Shown piece after piece: positions 7,667 through 16,333 of a DNA stretch of 16,917 nucleotides (the first letter of the stretch is position 1; every line of letters starts with the position of its first letter). The notes below the pieces were generated by a model. The model searched no databases. It was not told where the DNA came from and saw only the letters and a program-made list of their open reading frames with translations. Made by a program: the position numbers and the translations under genes. The stretch covers positions 1-16,917 of the forward strand of contig JADFWF010000142.1 in assembly GCA_015222965.1 (NCBI GenBank), given 5' to 3'. The stretch comes from Pseudomonadota bacterium (GTDB lineage Bacteria; Pseudomonadota; Gammaproteobacteria; SZUA-229).

Positions 7667-9005
7667 AGTAGTAAAAACCATCAGCATCCTGCTCACCGGG
7701 AAACAGCTGACGACCATGGTCACACGGCCTGCCCCAGTTCGCTTCTATTTTAATTTCAGCAGCATCATCATTAACCGTTAAAAAGTTTTGCATCTGATTT
7801 TGATTCTCATCTTTAAATATCGAACAGGTGACATAGAGCAACTCACCGCCAGCAGCCAACGTCTGCCAGGCAGCATTTAAGATCTCCGACTGCAGCTTTA
7901 CCAGCGGCTCGATGTCCGACGCACGACGTAATGTTTTGATGTCTGGATGACGGCGTATTACACCACTGGCAGAACAGGGCGCATCGATTAAAATGCGGTC
8001 AAATTTTTCGCCATTCCACCACTGCTTAATATCTCGAGCATCCGCAGCAATTAACTTAGCTCTTGCTTCAAGTTTAAGACGGTGCAGGTTTTCACTCACG
8101 CGTTTCATCCTGAGTTCATCAAGCTCAACTGCGAGCAGACTATTGACTGACTGGTAGCGCTCAAGGATATGGCAAGTTTTTCCGCCTGGCGCGGCACATA
8201 GATCCAGAACCCGATCAGCTGCAGACACATCAAATAATTCTGCGACCAGCTGCGCACCGGCATCCTGAACAGATACCGCGCCTTCTGCAAAACCGGGCAG
8301 TAATCGTACATCGATGCCATGACTCAACTTCAGAGCATGATCAGCTAAGGCAACGGTACTGGACTCCAGCCCTTGCTCGGTGAGCTGCTGCTGGTATTGT
8401 GCAACACCGTGCTGCATCTGATTAACACGTAAACAGAACGCCGGCCGCTGGTTGTTCGCCTCTAATATCTGCTGCCAGTCTTGCGGCCAGTCTGCTTTTA
8501 TTTTTTCTAATATCCACGCCGGATGTGAATATCGGACAACACCATCCTTAATCGATGAAAGCAGCTTTTCTTGTTCTCGGGTAAAACTTCTTAAGACAGC
8601 ATTCACTAAGCCGGCAGCCCACTTCTTACCGGATTTTCTGACCAGCTCTACTGATTCATTAATGACAGCATAATCCGGTGTACGGCACTCACTTATTTCA
8701 TACAGCGCCATCAATAAAATCAGCTGCACCTCGATGTCTTTTGGCTTTAGTGGTTTTTTAAGCAGAGAAGAAATAAAAAATTCCAGCTGCCAGCGCCAGC
8801 GCAATACACCATTAACTATTTCATTCGCCAGACCCCGGTCGCGGGCATCTTCGAGTTTGTCGGTGGTATGCATCTGCACAGCGGATAGAGACTGGCCATT
8901 AAAAACCTGTTTTAAAGCTTTTAAACTTGCCGCCCTTGCCGCACTGACATTGGCCTTAGACGGTCTGGCTTGTTTCCTTTTTGGATTTGTTGGGTTTTCC
9001 GCCAC
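7644..9005 (-). CDS. rsmB: RsmB, 16S rRNA m5C967 methyltransferase
   Basis: 453 residues. It methylates C967 of 16S rRNA using SAM. A basic N-terminal extension (1-25) precedes a NusB-like RNA-binding domain (about 25-150), then the Rossmann methyltransferase. SAM motif I is DLCAAPGGKT (268-277); motif IV is DAPCSASG (341-348, Cys344); motif VI is YVTCS with the catalytic Cys394. GTG start, 2 bases after the fmt stop, with GAAG upstream. The fmt-rsmB order is the common gammaproteobacterial one. The last residues (CRLKKAD) are defined by a 14-base tandem duplication that brings in the stop codon; the core domain is not affected. Confidence 0.96.
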   Translation of the reverse strand: MAENPTNPKRKQARPSKANVSAARAASLKALKQVFNGQSLSAVQMHTTDKLEDARDRGLANEIVNGVLRWRWQLEFFISSLLKKPLKPKDIEVQLILLMALYEISECRTPDYAVINESVELVRKSGKKWAAGLVNAVLRSFTREQEKLLSSIKDGVVRYSHPAWILEKIKADWPQDWQQILEANNQRPAFCLRVNQMQHGVAQYQQQLTEQGLESSTVALADHALKLSHGIDVRLLPGFAEGAVSVQDAGAQLVAELFDVSAADRVLDLCAAPGGKTCHILERYQSVNSLLAVELDELRMKRVSENLHRLKLEARAKLIAADARDIKQWWNGEKFDRILIDAPCSASGVIRRHPDIKTLRRASDIEPLVKLQSEILNAAWQTLAAGGELLYVTCSIFKDENQNQMQNFLTVNDDAAEIKIEANWGRPCDHGRQLFPGEQDADGFYYCRLKKAD

Positions 9006-9007
9006 TG

Positions 9008-9958
9008 TTACTTCAAGACCTGATCAAGCAAAGAATTCGCGTTTAGAAAGTCGGCAACTGCCATCTTTCGTTTACCTTCGGTCTGCAGCTCGGTAATACG
9101 CAGGATGCCTTCACCGGTTACAACGTCTATGCCCTGCACAGACTCTGCCACCACTTGACCAGGCACCGCTTCAGATGTAGTTGCCAGCACCTCAGCCTGC
9201 CACAGGCGCAGCTTTGGTGATTTATTGTTTTTCTCATAAGCACAGTAAGCGACCGGCCAGGAATTATAAGCTCTGATTGCCCGCTGGATTACTTCAGCTG
9301 ACTGCGACCAGTTTATCTGTGCTTCAGCTTTATTCAGCTTCGATGCATAACAGGCATCGGCATCTTCCTGTTTGATTCCAGCTCGTGACCGGTCGGCGAT
9401 TGCTGGTAGAGCAGAAATCAATGTTTGCGCACCGAGCAGCATCAATTTATCGTGCAGGCTTGCGCCGGTATCATCTTCTGCAATCTCACATTCAGCCACC
9501 GCCAGCATATCGCCGGTATCCAGACCTGCATCCATCTGCATGATGGTAATACCGGTTTTACTATCGCCCGCTAAAATCGCCCGCTGGATTGGCGCCGCGC
9601 CGCGCCAACGCGGTAACAACGAAGCATGGATATTTATACAACCCAGGGCAGGCATCTTCAGGACCTCCGGCGGTAACAATAAACCGTAAGCCGTGACCAC
9701 CATCAAATCCGCGTTTAAGGCTTTTAGCTGCTGCTGCGCACTTTTATCTTTTAATGAGGAGGGCTGGTAGACCGGAATATCATGCAGCAGCGCTTCTTCT
9801 TTTACCGCAGATATCGCCAGACCACGGCCTCTTCCCGCAGGACGGTCCGGCTGCGTGTACACAGCAATCACTTCATGTTCAGATTTGATTAATGCCCGCA
9901 ATGCCGCCACAGAAAAATCTGGCGTACCGGCATAGATGATACGTAAAGGTTGACTCAC
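9008..9958 (-). CDS. fmt: Fmt, methionyl-tRNA formyltransferase
   Basis: 316 residues, the usual length. It formylates initiator Met-tRNA from 10-formyl-THF. The N-terminus (LRIIYAGTPDFSV) and the folate-site block NIHASLLPRWRGAAPIQ, holding the catalytic Asn and His followed by SLLP, are diagnostic; QMDAGLDTGDML follows with the third catalytic residue, Asp. The C-terminal beta-barrel tRNA-binding domain occupies about 205-316. GTG start at 9956-9958 without a strong Shine-Dalgarno. It is 63 bases downstream of def, its functional partner (deformylase), and 2 bases upstream of rsmB. Confidence 0.97.
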   Translation of the reverse strand: MSQPLRIIYAGTPDFSVAALRALIKSEHEVIAVYTQPDRPAGRGRGLAISAVKEEALLHDIPVYQPSSLKDKSAQQQLKALNADLMVVTAYGLLLPPEVLKMPALGCINIHASLLPRWRGAAPIQRAILAGDSKTGITIMQMDAGLDTGDMLAVAECEIAEDDTGASLHDKLMLLGAQTLISALPAIADRSRAGIKQEDADACYASKLNKAEAQINWSQSAEVIQRAIRAYNSWPVAYCAYEKNNKSPKLRLWQAEVLATTSEAVPGQVVAESVQGIDVVTGEGILRITELQTEGKRKMAVADFLNANSLLDQVLK

Positions 9959-10021
9959 AGTGTTCTGCTATATTTTTTAATTATGGATTCAATAAGGAAC
10001 AGGAAATACGCCTGAACGTAT

Positions 10022-10540
10022 CTAACCAGTAGCCTGACGGCTTTCTTCACGCTTGGCTTTCAACAGGCGTTTTTTAATGCGCTGCTGCTTGAGCGGTGAT
10101 AGATAATCGACAAATAATTTACCCTTCAGATGATCCATCTCATGCTGTATGCAAACCGCAAGCATCTCATCTGCCTGCAAGGTATATTCGTCACCATTTT
10201 GATCAAGCGCCTTCACCGTGACTTTTTCACAACGCTCTACCGTTTCATAGATATCCGGTACCGACAAACAGCCTTCATCACAACTTTCCACACCTTCTTC
10301 CGCGATGATTTCCGGGTTGATCAAACACAGGGGCTGACTTTTATCTTCCGATACATCGATCACGATCACCTGCTGGTGCACATTAACCTGTGTGGCAGCC
10401 AGACCGATACCGGGTGCTATATACATGGTCTCAAACATGTCCTCGACCAGTTTTTTTATGGAATCATCCACTTTCCCGACCGGCTTTGCCACCGTTCGCA
10501 GGCGTTTATCCGGGTAATGTAATATGTCTAGTATCGCCAT
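10022..10540 (-). CDS. def: Def, peptide deformylase
   Basis: 172 residues. It removes the formyl group from nascent N-terminal Met, undoing the step made by the neighbouring fmt product. All three metalloprotease motifs are intact: GIGLAATQ (44-51), EGCLSVP (89-95) with metal ligand Cys91, and QHEMDH (132-137) with ligands His133/His137 and catalytic Glu134. The C-terminal tail is basic ([14 protein letters not shown]), as in gammaproteobacterial type I enzymes. ATG start. It is the first gene of the leftward def-fmt-rsmB set and faces tsaP across a 212-base divergent gap. Confidence 0.97.
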   Translation of the reverse strand: MAILDILHYPDKRLRTVAKPVGKVDDSIKKLVEDMFETMYIAPGIGLAATQVNVHQQVIVIDVSEDKSQPLCLINPEIIAEEGVESCDEGCLSVPDIYETVERCEKVTVKALDQNGDEYTLQADEMLAVCIQHEMDHLKGKLFVDYLSPLKQQRIKKRLLKAKREESRQATG

Positions 10541-10752
10541 AATAAATCTTTGTGTCTGTCATTAATGCCTGCGCAACTCTGCCTGATAATACGGGGCAAA
10601 TATCCCTGTAATCATCACCTATTTTGTTATTTCTGCTACACTCAGTGAAAAACTTACCTTAGTAATCGAAGTTCGTCTACTAAACTATTGAGAATAGTAG
10701 AAAAAATCTGCCCAAAAACTAAAATAAAGGGCAAGGATATGAACCAGAGCCG
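10541..10752. promoter_or_regulatory. Divergent control region between def and tsaP
   Basis: 212 bases between oppositely oriented operons, so both promoters should be here. The best rightward candidate is an extended -10, TGCTACACT (10634-10642), with no good -35. For def, the minus strand has TATTAT near 10594-10599 with only a weak TGATTA 17 bases before it. A hairpin follows on the tsaP side: TCTACTA (10676-10682) pairs with TAGTAGA (10695-10701), and the overlapping ACTATT-GAG-AATAGT (10684-10698) is an alternative, mutually exclusive stem. A 5-bp stem TGCCC/GGGCA (10709-10733) lies just before the tsaP ribosome-binding region. Confidence 0.45.
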
Positions 10753-11970
10753 ATGAGTAAAATAAAAATAAAAATGAATATCCCGAATACGCCAAAATCA
10801 CGCAATATTGTACCCTTTTTCCTGCTTTCAGGGCTACTAACCATTACTACGGGCTTTACCACGGGCTGCAGCTCATCAGAGCCACGCCCCGTTGCTGAAA
10901 CGGAACCCTCTGAACCGGTTACTCTTGAACAGGCTGAAGAAACAGAAGCGCCTGCTAAAGAAATACGGGTAAAAGCTCAGCACCCTCGCCAGTACACCGT
11001 TAAAAAAGGCGATACTCTGTGGGGAATTTCCAGCCTGTTTCTACAGGACCCATGGTACTGGCCTGAGATCTGGCAAAAAAATCAGCAGGTTGCTAACCCG
11101 CATCTGATCTTCCCCGGCGATGTGTTAACACTGATATATGTTAACGGCCAGCCACAGATGAGGGTCAATGAAGCACAGCATAAACAGGTTCAACAGACGA
11201 GCGACAGCAGCGGTCTGCCAGTTAGAAAGCTCAGCCCGAGCATACGCACCTCGGAACTGGAAGCGAGCATCCCCAGTATCCCCGGCGATGCTATTCGACA
11301 ATTTCTGACCAAGCCAAGAGTCGTTACCGAAGAACAACTGGAAAGCGCACCATACATCGTCGGCAGCGAAGATAATCACCTGGTCCTTGCTGAGGGCAAC
11401 AGGGTCTACATCCGCGGCGAAATCGATAAAGAACGCGTACGTTTCTCAGTATTCCGGCCCGGCAAAGCATTACGCGATCCAGAAACAGACGAGATTCTTG
11501 GCTATGAAGCCATACACACAGGCGAAGTGCACGTAACAGCCTACGGCGACCCGGCTTCTGGTGACCTGACCTTCACCGGACGTGAAGTATTGATCGGTGA
11601 TCGTTTATTAGCTGAAGACAAAAGCAAGCTGGAAAACCTCTACTTTCCTCACGTACCTGACAGAGACGTCGATGCCCAGATAATGGAACTGAACGAAGCA
11701 CTGACCGGCGTCGCCCAGCTTCAGGTCGTCACTATTAACAAAGGTGAGCGCGATGGTATGGAAGTCGGTCATCTGCTGGCAACCTACACTAACGGCTCTA
11801 CCGTACGAGATCGTCATAACAAGCGCAGCAGCAAACCGGTCAAGCTTCCTAACGAGCGCAGCGGTCTGGTGATGGTCTTCAAAACTTTCGACCGCGTCAG
11901 TTACGCTATAACGCTGGAATCCAGGCGCATTATTCATAACTACGACTTCCTCCACACACCCAAGTTTTAA
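10753..11970 (+). CDS. tsaP: LysM peptidoglycan-binding protein, TsaP family (type IV pilus secretin-associated)
   Basis: 405 residues. TsaP binds peptidoglycan through a LysM domain and anchors the PilQ secretin of type IV pili in the outer membrane. A basic N-region and hydrophobic stretch (about 18-37) form a signal peptide ending TTGC, so Cys39 may be lipidated. An acidic Pro/Glu-rich linker (41-72) follows, then LysM at about 79-128 (YTVKKGDTLWGISS...FPGDVL). The C-terminal part (200-405) is the beta-rich region shared with FlgT-like proteins. Synteny with dprA and, divergently, def/fmt is as in Pseudomonas, where the gene is TsaP. Longer than the ~340 residues I recall for that protein. 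Start choice is uncertain: ATG 10753 or ATG 10774. Confidence 0.82.
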   Translation: MSKIKIKMNIPNTPKSRNIVPFFLLSGLLTITTGFTTGCSSSEPRPVAETEPSEPVTLEQAEETEAPAKEIRVKAQHPRQYTVKKGDTLWGISSLFLQDPWYWPEIWQKNQQVANPHLIFPGDVLTLIYVNGQPQMRVNEAQHKQVQQTSDSSGLPVRKLSPSIRTSELEASIPSIPGDAIRQFLTKPRVVTEEQLESAPYIVGSEDNHLVLAEGNRVYIRGEIDKERVRFSVFRPGKALRDPETDEILGYEAIHTGEVHVTAYGDPASGDLTFTGREVLIGDRLLAEDKSKLENLYFPHVPDRDVDAQIMELNEALTGVAQLQVVTINKGERDGMEVGHLLATYTNGSTVRDRHNKRSSKPVKLPNERSGLVMVFKTFDRVSYAITLESRRIIHNYDFLHTPKF

Positions 11971-12024
11971 CAGACAGATTTAAATCAGAGTTGCCCTGAC
12001 ATATATGTAGTGTAATATTCACGG

Positions 12025-13173
12025 ATGAAGAATGACAAACCTGCAAGGAATGCGGGATCGGAAAACTCACTCGAAAACTGCTTGACCCTGTTACACGTCA
12101 CGGGTGCTGGTCCTACCACCTTCCACAAACTGCTCGAAGCCTTTGGCTCTATAAACGCCGCACTAAACGCCAGCCATCAACAGCTTTCGTCTCTGGCAAT
12201 AAATGCCGATACCATCAGTTCCCTGCGCGATCATAAACAGATCGATATCGATGCCGACCTGAACTGGCAGGCAGAAGATGGTCACCACATCATCACCCTG
12301 TTCGATGAACGCTACCCTGAGCAGTTAAAAGACCTGAATGATGCACCGCCTGTATTATATGTAAGAGGTGACCCCGATTACCTGCTGCAACCTCAGCTGG
12401 CCATGGTTGGCTCACGCAACCCTAGCGCCGCCGGTCGAAATACCGCTAAAGAGTTTGCCCGCCATCTATCCGAAGTCGGTATTACTATAACCAGCGGACT
12501 GGCCAGCGGCATCGACGGCGCCAGCCACGAGGGCGCACTGCACGGGCTGGCCGGCACTATTGCAGTGGTCGCACACGGTCTTGATATCGTCTACCCTGCA
12601 CAGCACCAGAAGCTGGCGCAGCAGATCAGCGAAAACGGGGCCGTTGTCTCCGAGATGGCTATCGGCACAGAACCACTTCGCAATTTATTTCCCAGACGAA
12701 ACCGTCTCATCAGCGCACTTTCGCTAGGTACACTGGTGGTCGAAGCAGCACAAAAAAGCGGCTCCTTAATTACCGCCAGATTCGCACTGGAACAAAACCG
12801 CGAAGTATTTGCCATCCCGGGATCAATCCACAACCCCATGGCTCGCGGCTGCCATCAATTGATCCGACAAGGTGCAAAACTGGTCGAATCTGCCGAAGAT
12901 ATACTGGAGGATCTGCGACTTACGCCAGAACAAAACCCACTATATCCCATAAAAACAGAGACGAATATCCATGAAAATCCAAAAGATCCGCACAAGACAC
13001 TTGACCCGGATCACCAAAAACTGCTCAAATGCCTCGCTTATGAGCCTGCCAGCATCGATGAGCTGGTAGTCAGCAGCGATTTTAATGCTGCAGAAGTAGC
13101 CTCCATGTTATTGATTATGGAGCTTGAAGGAATTATCTTATGTCAGGGTGGACGCTACACACGCGTTAGTTGA
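12025..13173 (+). CDS. dprA: DprA/Smf, DNA-processing protein
   Basis: 382 residues. DprA binds incoming single-stranded DNA and loads RecA during natural transformation; it is also widely kept in bacteria not known to be competent. An N-terminal helical SAM/HhH-like domain (about 17-75) precedes the Rossmann-like core, with GSRNPS (129-134), TSGLASGIDGASHEGAL (156-172), AHGLDIVYP (183-191), FPRRNRLIS (222-230) and GSLITARFALEQ (246-257). A C-terminal winged-helix domain (about 317-380) completes the protein. ATG at 12025, 54 bases after tsaP, with a poor Shine-Dalgarno. smg follows 78 bases later. All core motifs are intact. Confidence 0.96.
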   Translation: MKNDKPARNAGSENSLENCLTLLHVTGAGPTTFHKLLEAFGSINAALNASHQQLSSLAINADTISSLRDHKQIDIDADLNWQAEDGHHIITLFDERYPEQLKDLNDAPPVLYVRGDPDYLLQPQLAMVGSRNPSAAGRNTAKEFARHLSEVGITITSGLASGIDGASHEGALHGLAGTIAVVAHGLDIVYPAQHQKLAQQISENGAVVSEMAIGTEPLRNLFPRRNRLISALSLGTLVVEAAQKSGSLITARFALEQNREVFAIPGSIHNPMARGCHQLIRQGAKLVESAEDILEDLRLTPEQNPLYPIKTETNIHENPKDPHKTLDPDHQKLLKCLAYEPASIDELVVSSDFNAAEVASMLLIMELEGIILCQGGRYTRVS

Positions 13174-13251
13174 CGACGTTTTAAAGTTATTTTAAACATT
13201 GATTTATAAGTGTTTATTAAAACCCATTACTAAATATACAGGTTTGCCTAA

Positions 13252-13746
13252 ATGATAATCAAACAGTCCGTGGTCGATGTTTTAATGTTTTTATTCGAAC
13301 GTTACCTGGATGATGACGAGTTAAACGAAAATAGCCGCGTTACTGATGAACGCGACAGTATTCAGCTTCGCCTGGAAGAAATGGGATTTCACAACAATGA
13401 AATCAACCAGGCTTTCGACTGGCTGGAAGATCTGGCCGAGCTGCAGGATAAGCAACAGTTCTCGCCGGTAAAAGAAACCAGCACACGTATTTTCAGCGAA
13501 CAGGAGAAAAAACTAATTGGTATCGAAAGTATCGGATTTTTACATTTTCTCGAACAAACGAATATACTCACCCCGGTAACGCGTGAATTAATACTGGATC
13601 GTGTTGTCGCATTAGGGCAGCCGCTTGATGCTGAACAGATGAAATGGATCATCATGATCGTACTGCACGCACATCCAGGCGAGGAAAATGCATTAGCACT
13701 GATGGAAAACTTTATCTTTGATGAAGTTACCGATCTTATCCAATAA
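13252..13746 (+). CDS. smg: Smg family protein (DUF494)
   Basis: 164 residues, close to the ~157 of E. coli Smg. The biochemical role is unknown. The N-terminus (VVDVLMFLFERYLDDDE) and the helix-turn pattern LEEMGFHNNEINQAFDWLEDLAEL (45-68) are typical, followed by a section resembling RIFSEQEKKLIGIESIGFLHFLE that is also family-like. Mostly helical, acidic, cytoplasmic, with no signal peptide. Position between dprA and topA/tsaC matches the conserved gammaproteobacterial order and supports the call. AGG lies about 9 bases before the ATG. 64 bases separate it from topA. Confidence 0.93.
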   Translation: MIIKQSVVDVLMFLFERYLDDDELNENSRVTDERDSIQLRLEEMGFHNNEINQAFDWLEDLAELQDKQQFSPVKETSTRIFSEQEKKLIGIESIGFLHFLEQTNILTPVTRELILDRVVALGQPLDAEQMKWIIMIVLHAHPGEENALALMENFIFDEVTDLIQ

Positions 13747-13810
13747 ACGAACTGTTATCTGAAGATACCAGCCTGACATAACTAGCCAATAGAACTATCT
13801 GTAAAACTGC

Positions 13811-16327
13811 ATGAGCAAAAATCTTGTTATCGTAGAGTCGCCCGCCAAAGCGAAAACCATCGAAAAATATTTAGGCAAAGACTTTAAAGTTCTTGCTTCG
13901 TATGGACACGTGCGCGATTTGATCCCTAAAGCTGACGCTATCGATACCGATAATGACTTTACGATGAAATATCAGATCATCGAAAGAAATGAAAAACACG
14001 TTAACAAGATTATCCAGTTTTTAAAAAAAGCCGATACCCTTTATCTCGCGACTGACCAGGACCGCGAGGGAGAAGCCATCTCATGGCATCTGTACGAATT
14101 ATTGAAAGAAAAAGACCTACTGAATGACAAAGCTGTACATCGCGTCGCCTTCAATGAAGTTACCAAACGCGCTATCCAGGAAGCTATCGATAACCCTGGC
14201 GAACTTTCGACTGACCTGATCAATGCACAGCAAACCCGACGCGCACTGGACTACCTCGTCGGTTTTAACCTGTCACCGCTGTTATGGAAAAAAGTACAAC
14301 GCGGCCTGTCTGCTGGCCGGGTACAGAGCCCCGCTTTACGCTTGATCGTCGAACGCGAAGAGGCTATCGAAGCATTCGACGCTCAGGAATACTGGACCAT
14401 CGAGGCCGATGTAGAAAAAAACAGTCAGGCCTTTATCTCCCGGCTGACACTCTATAAAAATGAAAAGATAATAGACAAGCAGGCGGCAAAAAAAACCAGC
14501 GATAAAGACGCAGCTGAACAGCCGCAAGAAAAAACAAAATTTACATTTACTGATGAAACATCCGCACAGGCAGCAAAAGATAATCTGCTGGCACTTGCCA
14601 ATGGCAAACTAAGCGTCGATAAAGTCGAAAAGAAAGAGACCAAACGCAACCCGTCTCCTCCTTTTACAACATCGACCATGCAGCAGGATGCCGCCAGCAA
14701 ACTTCGTTTCTCTGCACAGCGCACCATGCGCACTGCACAGAACCTGTACGAAGGCATCGACATCGGCGGCGAAACGGTCGGCCTCATCACCTACATGCGT
14801 ACCGACTCGCTGCACCTTGCCGATGAAGCTATCGCCGAGATACGCGGTCTGATCGAACAGCGTTATGGCAAAGACAACCTGCCCGCACAAATCCCGGTAT
14901 ACAAGAGCAAATCAAAAAATGCGCAGGAAGCACACGAAGCAATTCGCCCGACATCGGTGCTGCATACCCCGGAAGACATCAAGGACAAATTAAAACCTGA
15001 TCAGTTTGCGCTCTACCAGCTAATCTGGCGGCGCACCATGGCATGCCAGATGATCCATGCCACATTAAATAATGTCAGCGTGCAGCTAGGCTGTGGTGAT
15101 GGCAACAGTTTCCGCGCCAGCGGCTCTACCGTAAAGAAACCAGGTTTCATGTCGGTGCACATGGATAACAACGGTGAGATTGCCAGCGACAGCAAAACCA
15201 GCAAACTGTTGCCCGAGTTAATCGAAGGTGAAAAAATAAACCTGCTGGAGATTCGCAACGACCAGCACTACACCCAGCCGCCACCCAGATTTACTGAGGC
15301 AAGCCTGATCAAAACTCTGGAAGAATTTGACATCGGCAGGCCATCGACATACGCCAGCATCATCTCGACGCTGGTCAACCGAAACTATGCCGAACTGGAA
15401 AGCCGACGCTTTACACCGACCGATATCGGCCGCATCGTAAACCGCTTTCTTACCGATTATTTCCCTAAATACGTCGATTATGCCTTTACCGCCGACCTGG
15501 AAAATGAACTCGACTGCATCGCGCGCGGTGAACACGAATGGCTGCCACTACTACAAAAATTCTGGTCACCGTTTATAGAAACCGTTGACCATGTCGAAGA
15601 GAACGTCAGCCGCGCAGACGTCGCGCAATCACGTCACATCGGAACTGATGAGGAAACCGGAAAACCCATATCGGTCCGCATGGGGCCTTACGGTCCTTTC
15701 GTGCAGATCGGCGACAAGGACGATGAAGACAAACCTCGCTTTGCCAGCTTACGTCCCGGACAGAAGATGGCAGATATCACCATAGACGATGTTTACTTCC
15801 TGCTTCAGTTACCACGTGATCTGGGCGAAACCCCGGAAGGTGAAGCACTATCGACAAACTATGGCCGCTTTGGCCCTTATGTTAAATACGCCAGCAAATT
15901 CGTTTCGATAAACAAAGAATACCAGGAAAAAGACATCGACCCTTACAACATCACCTTCGAGCAGGCGATGGAGTTAGTTGCCGCGAAAAAAGAATTTGAT
16001 GCCAACAAACACATCAAGGATTTCCCGGGCACTGACATCGAAGTATTAAACGGTCGCTGGGGCCCCTATATTACAGACGGCATGAAAAACGCCAAGATCC
16101 CCAAAGATAAAGAACCAGAATCCCTGACACAAAAAGAGTGTGAAGATCTGCTGGCCGCGGCGCCATTCCGTCGTGGTAAAAAGAAAAAGGCCGCAAAGAA
16201 GAAAGTCGTTAAGAAAAAAGCCGCTACAAAGAAAAAGACAACTAAGAAAAAAACAGCTAAAAAGAAAACCGCAAAGAAACGAGCTATTAAGAAAAAAGCT
16301 GCAAAGAAAAAAACCGATAAAGAATAA
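13811..16327 (+). CDS. topA: TopA, DNA topoisomerase I (zinc-ribbon-free type with lysine-rich tail)
   Basis: 838 residues. A type IA topoisomerase that relaxes negative supercoils. The TOPRIM domain starts VIVESPAKAKTIEKYLG (Glu9) and has the metal triad Asp82-x-Asp84-x-Glu86 in TDQDREGE. The catalytic tyrosine is Tyr328 in ITYMRTDS. The insertion at about 205-280 is rich in Lys/Glu. The C-terminal half has no four-cysteine zinc ribbons; instead there are three G-x-x-GP-[FY] repeats (GPYGPFV 625-631, GRFGPYV 685-691, GRWGPYI 748-754), the Topo C-terminal repeat type. It ends in a lysine-pentad tail (790-838). No strong Shine-Dalgarno. tsaC follows after 6 bases. Confidence 0.97.
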   Translation: MSKNLVIVESPAKAKTIEKYLGKDFKVLASYGHVRDLIPKADAIDTDNDFTMKYQIIERNEKHVNKIIQFLKKADTLYLATDQDREGEAISWHLYELLKEKDLLNDKAVHRVAFNEVTKRAIQEAIDNPGELSTDLINAQQTRRALDYLVGFNLSPLLWKKVQRGLSAGRVQSPALRLIVEREEAIEAFDAQEYWTIEADVEKNSQAFISRLTLYKNEKIIDKQAAKKTSDKDAAEQPQEKTKFTFTDETSAQAAKDNLLALANGKLSVDKVEKKETKRNPSPPFTTSTMQQDAASKLRFSAQRTMRTAQNLYEGIDIGGETVGLITYMRTDSLHLADEAIAEIRGLIEQRYGKDNLPAQIPVYKSKSKNAQEAHEAIRPTSVLHTPEDIKDKLKPDQFALYQLIWRRTMACQMIHATLNNVSVQLGCGDGNSFRASGSTVKKPGFMSVHMDNNGEIASDSKTSKLLPELIEGEKINLLEIRNDQHYTQPPPRFTEASLIKTLEEFDIGRPSTYASIISTLVNRNYAELESRRFTPTDIGRIVNRFLTDYFPKYVDYAFTADLENELDCIARGEHEWLPLLQKFWSPFIETVDHVEENVSRADVAQSRHIGTDEETGKPISVRMGPYGPFVQIGDKDDEDKPRFASLRPGQKMADITIDDVYFLLQLPRDLGETPEGEALSTNYGRFGPYVKYASKFVSINKEYQEKDIDPYNITFEQAMELVAAKKEFDANKHIKDFPGTDIEVLNGRWGPYITDGMKNAKIPKDKEPESLTQKECEDLLAAAPFRRGKKKKAAKKKVVKKKAATKKKTTKKKTAKKKTAKKRAIKKKAAKKKTDKE
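16178..16324 (+). repeat. In-frame low-complexity repeat encoding lysine pentads (TopA tail)
   Basis: Roughly nine units of 15 bases encode KKK plus two small residues (KKKAA, KKKVV, KKKAAT, KKKTT, KKKTA, KKKTA, KKRAI, KKKAA, KKKTD). Codons alternate AAA and AAG and the DNA units are not identical, so the period is kept at protein level. It resembles histone-H1-like tails that bind DNA non-specifically. Short A-runs of up to seven bases occur within it. Confidence 0.85.
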
Positions 16328-16333
16328 GCCGCG

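Noticed and set aside
11991..12018. dprA promoter TTGCCC-16-TAATAT
   Set aside because: Each hexamer matches only 4 of 6, and the start would fall on the dprA start codon itself; co-transcription from tsaP is simpler.
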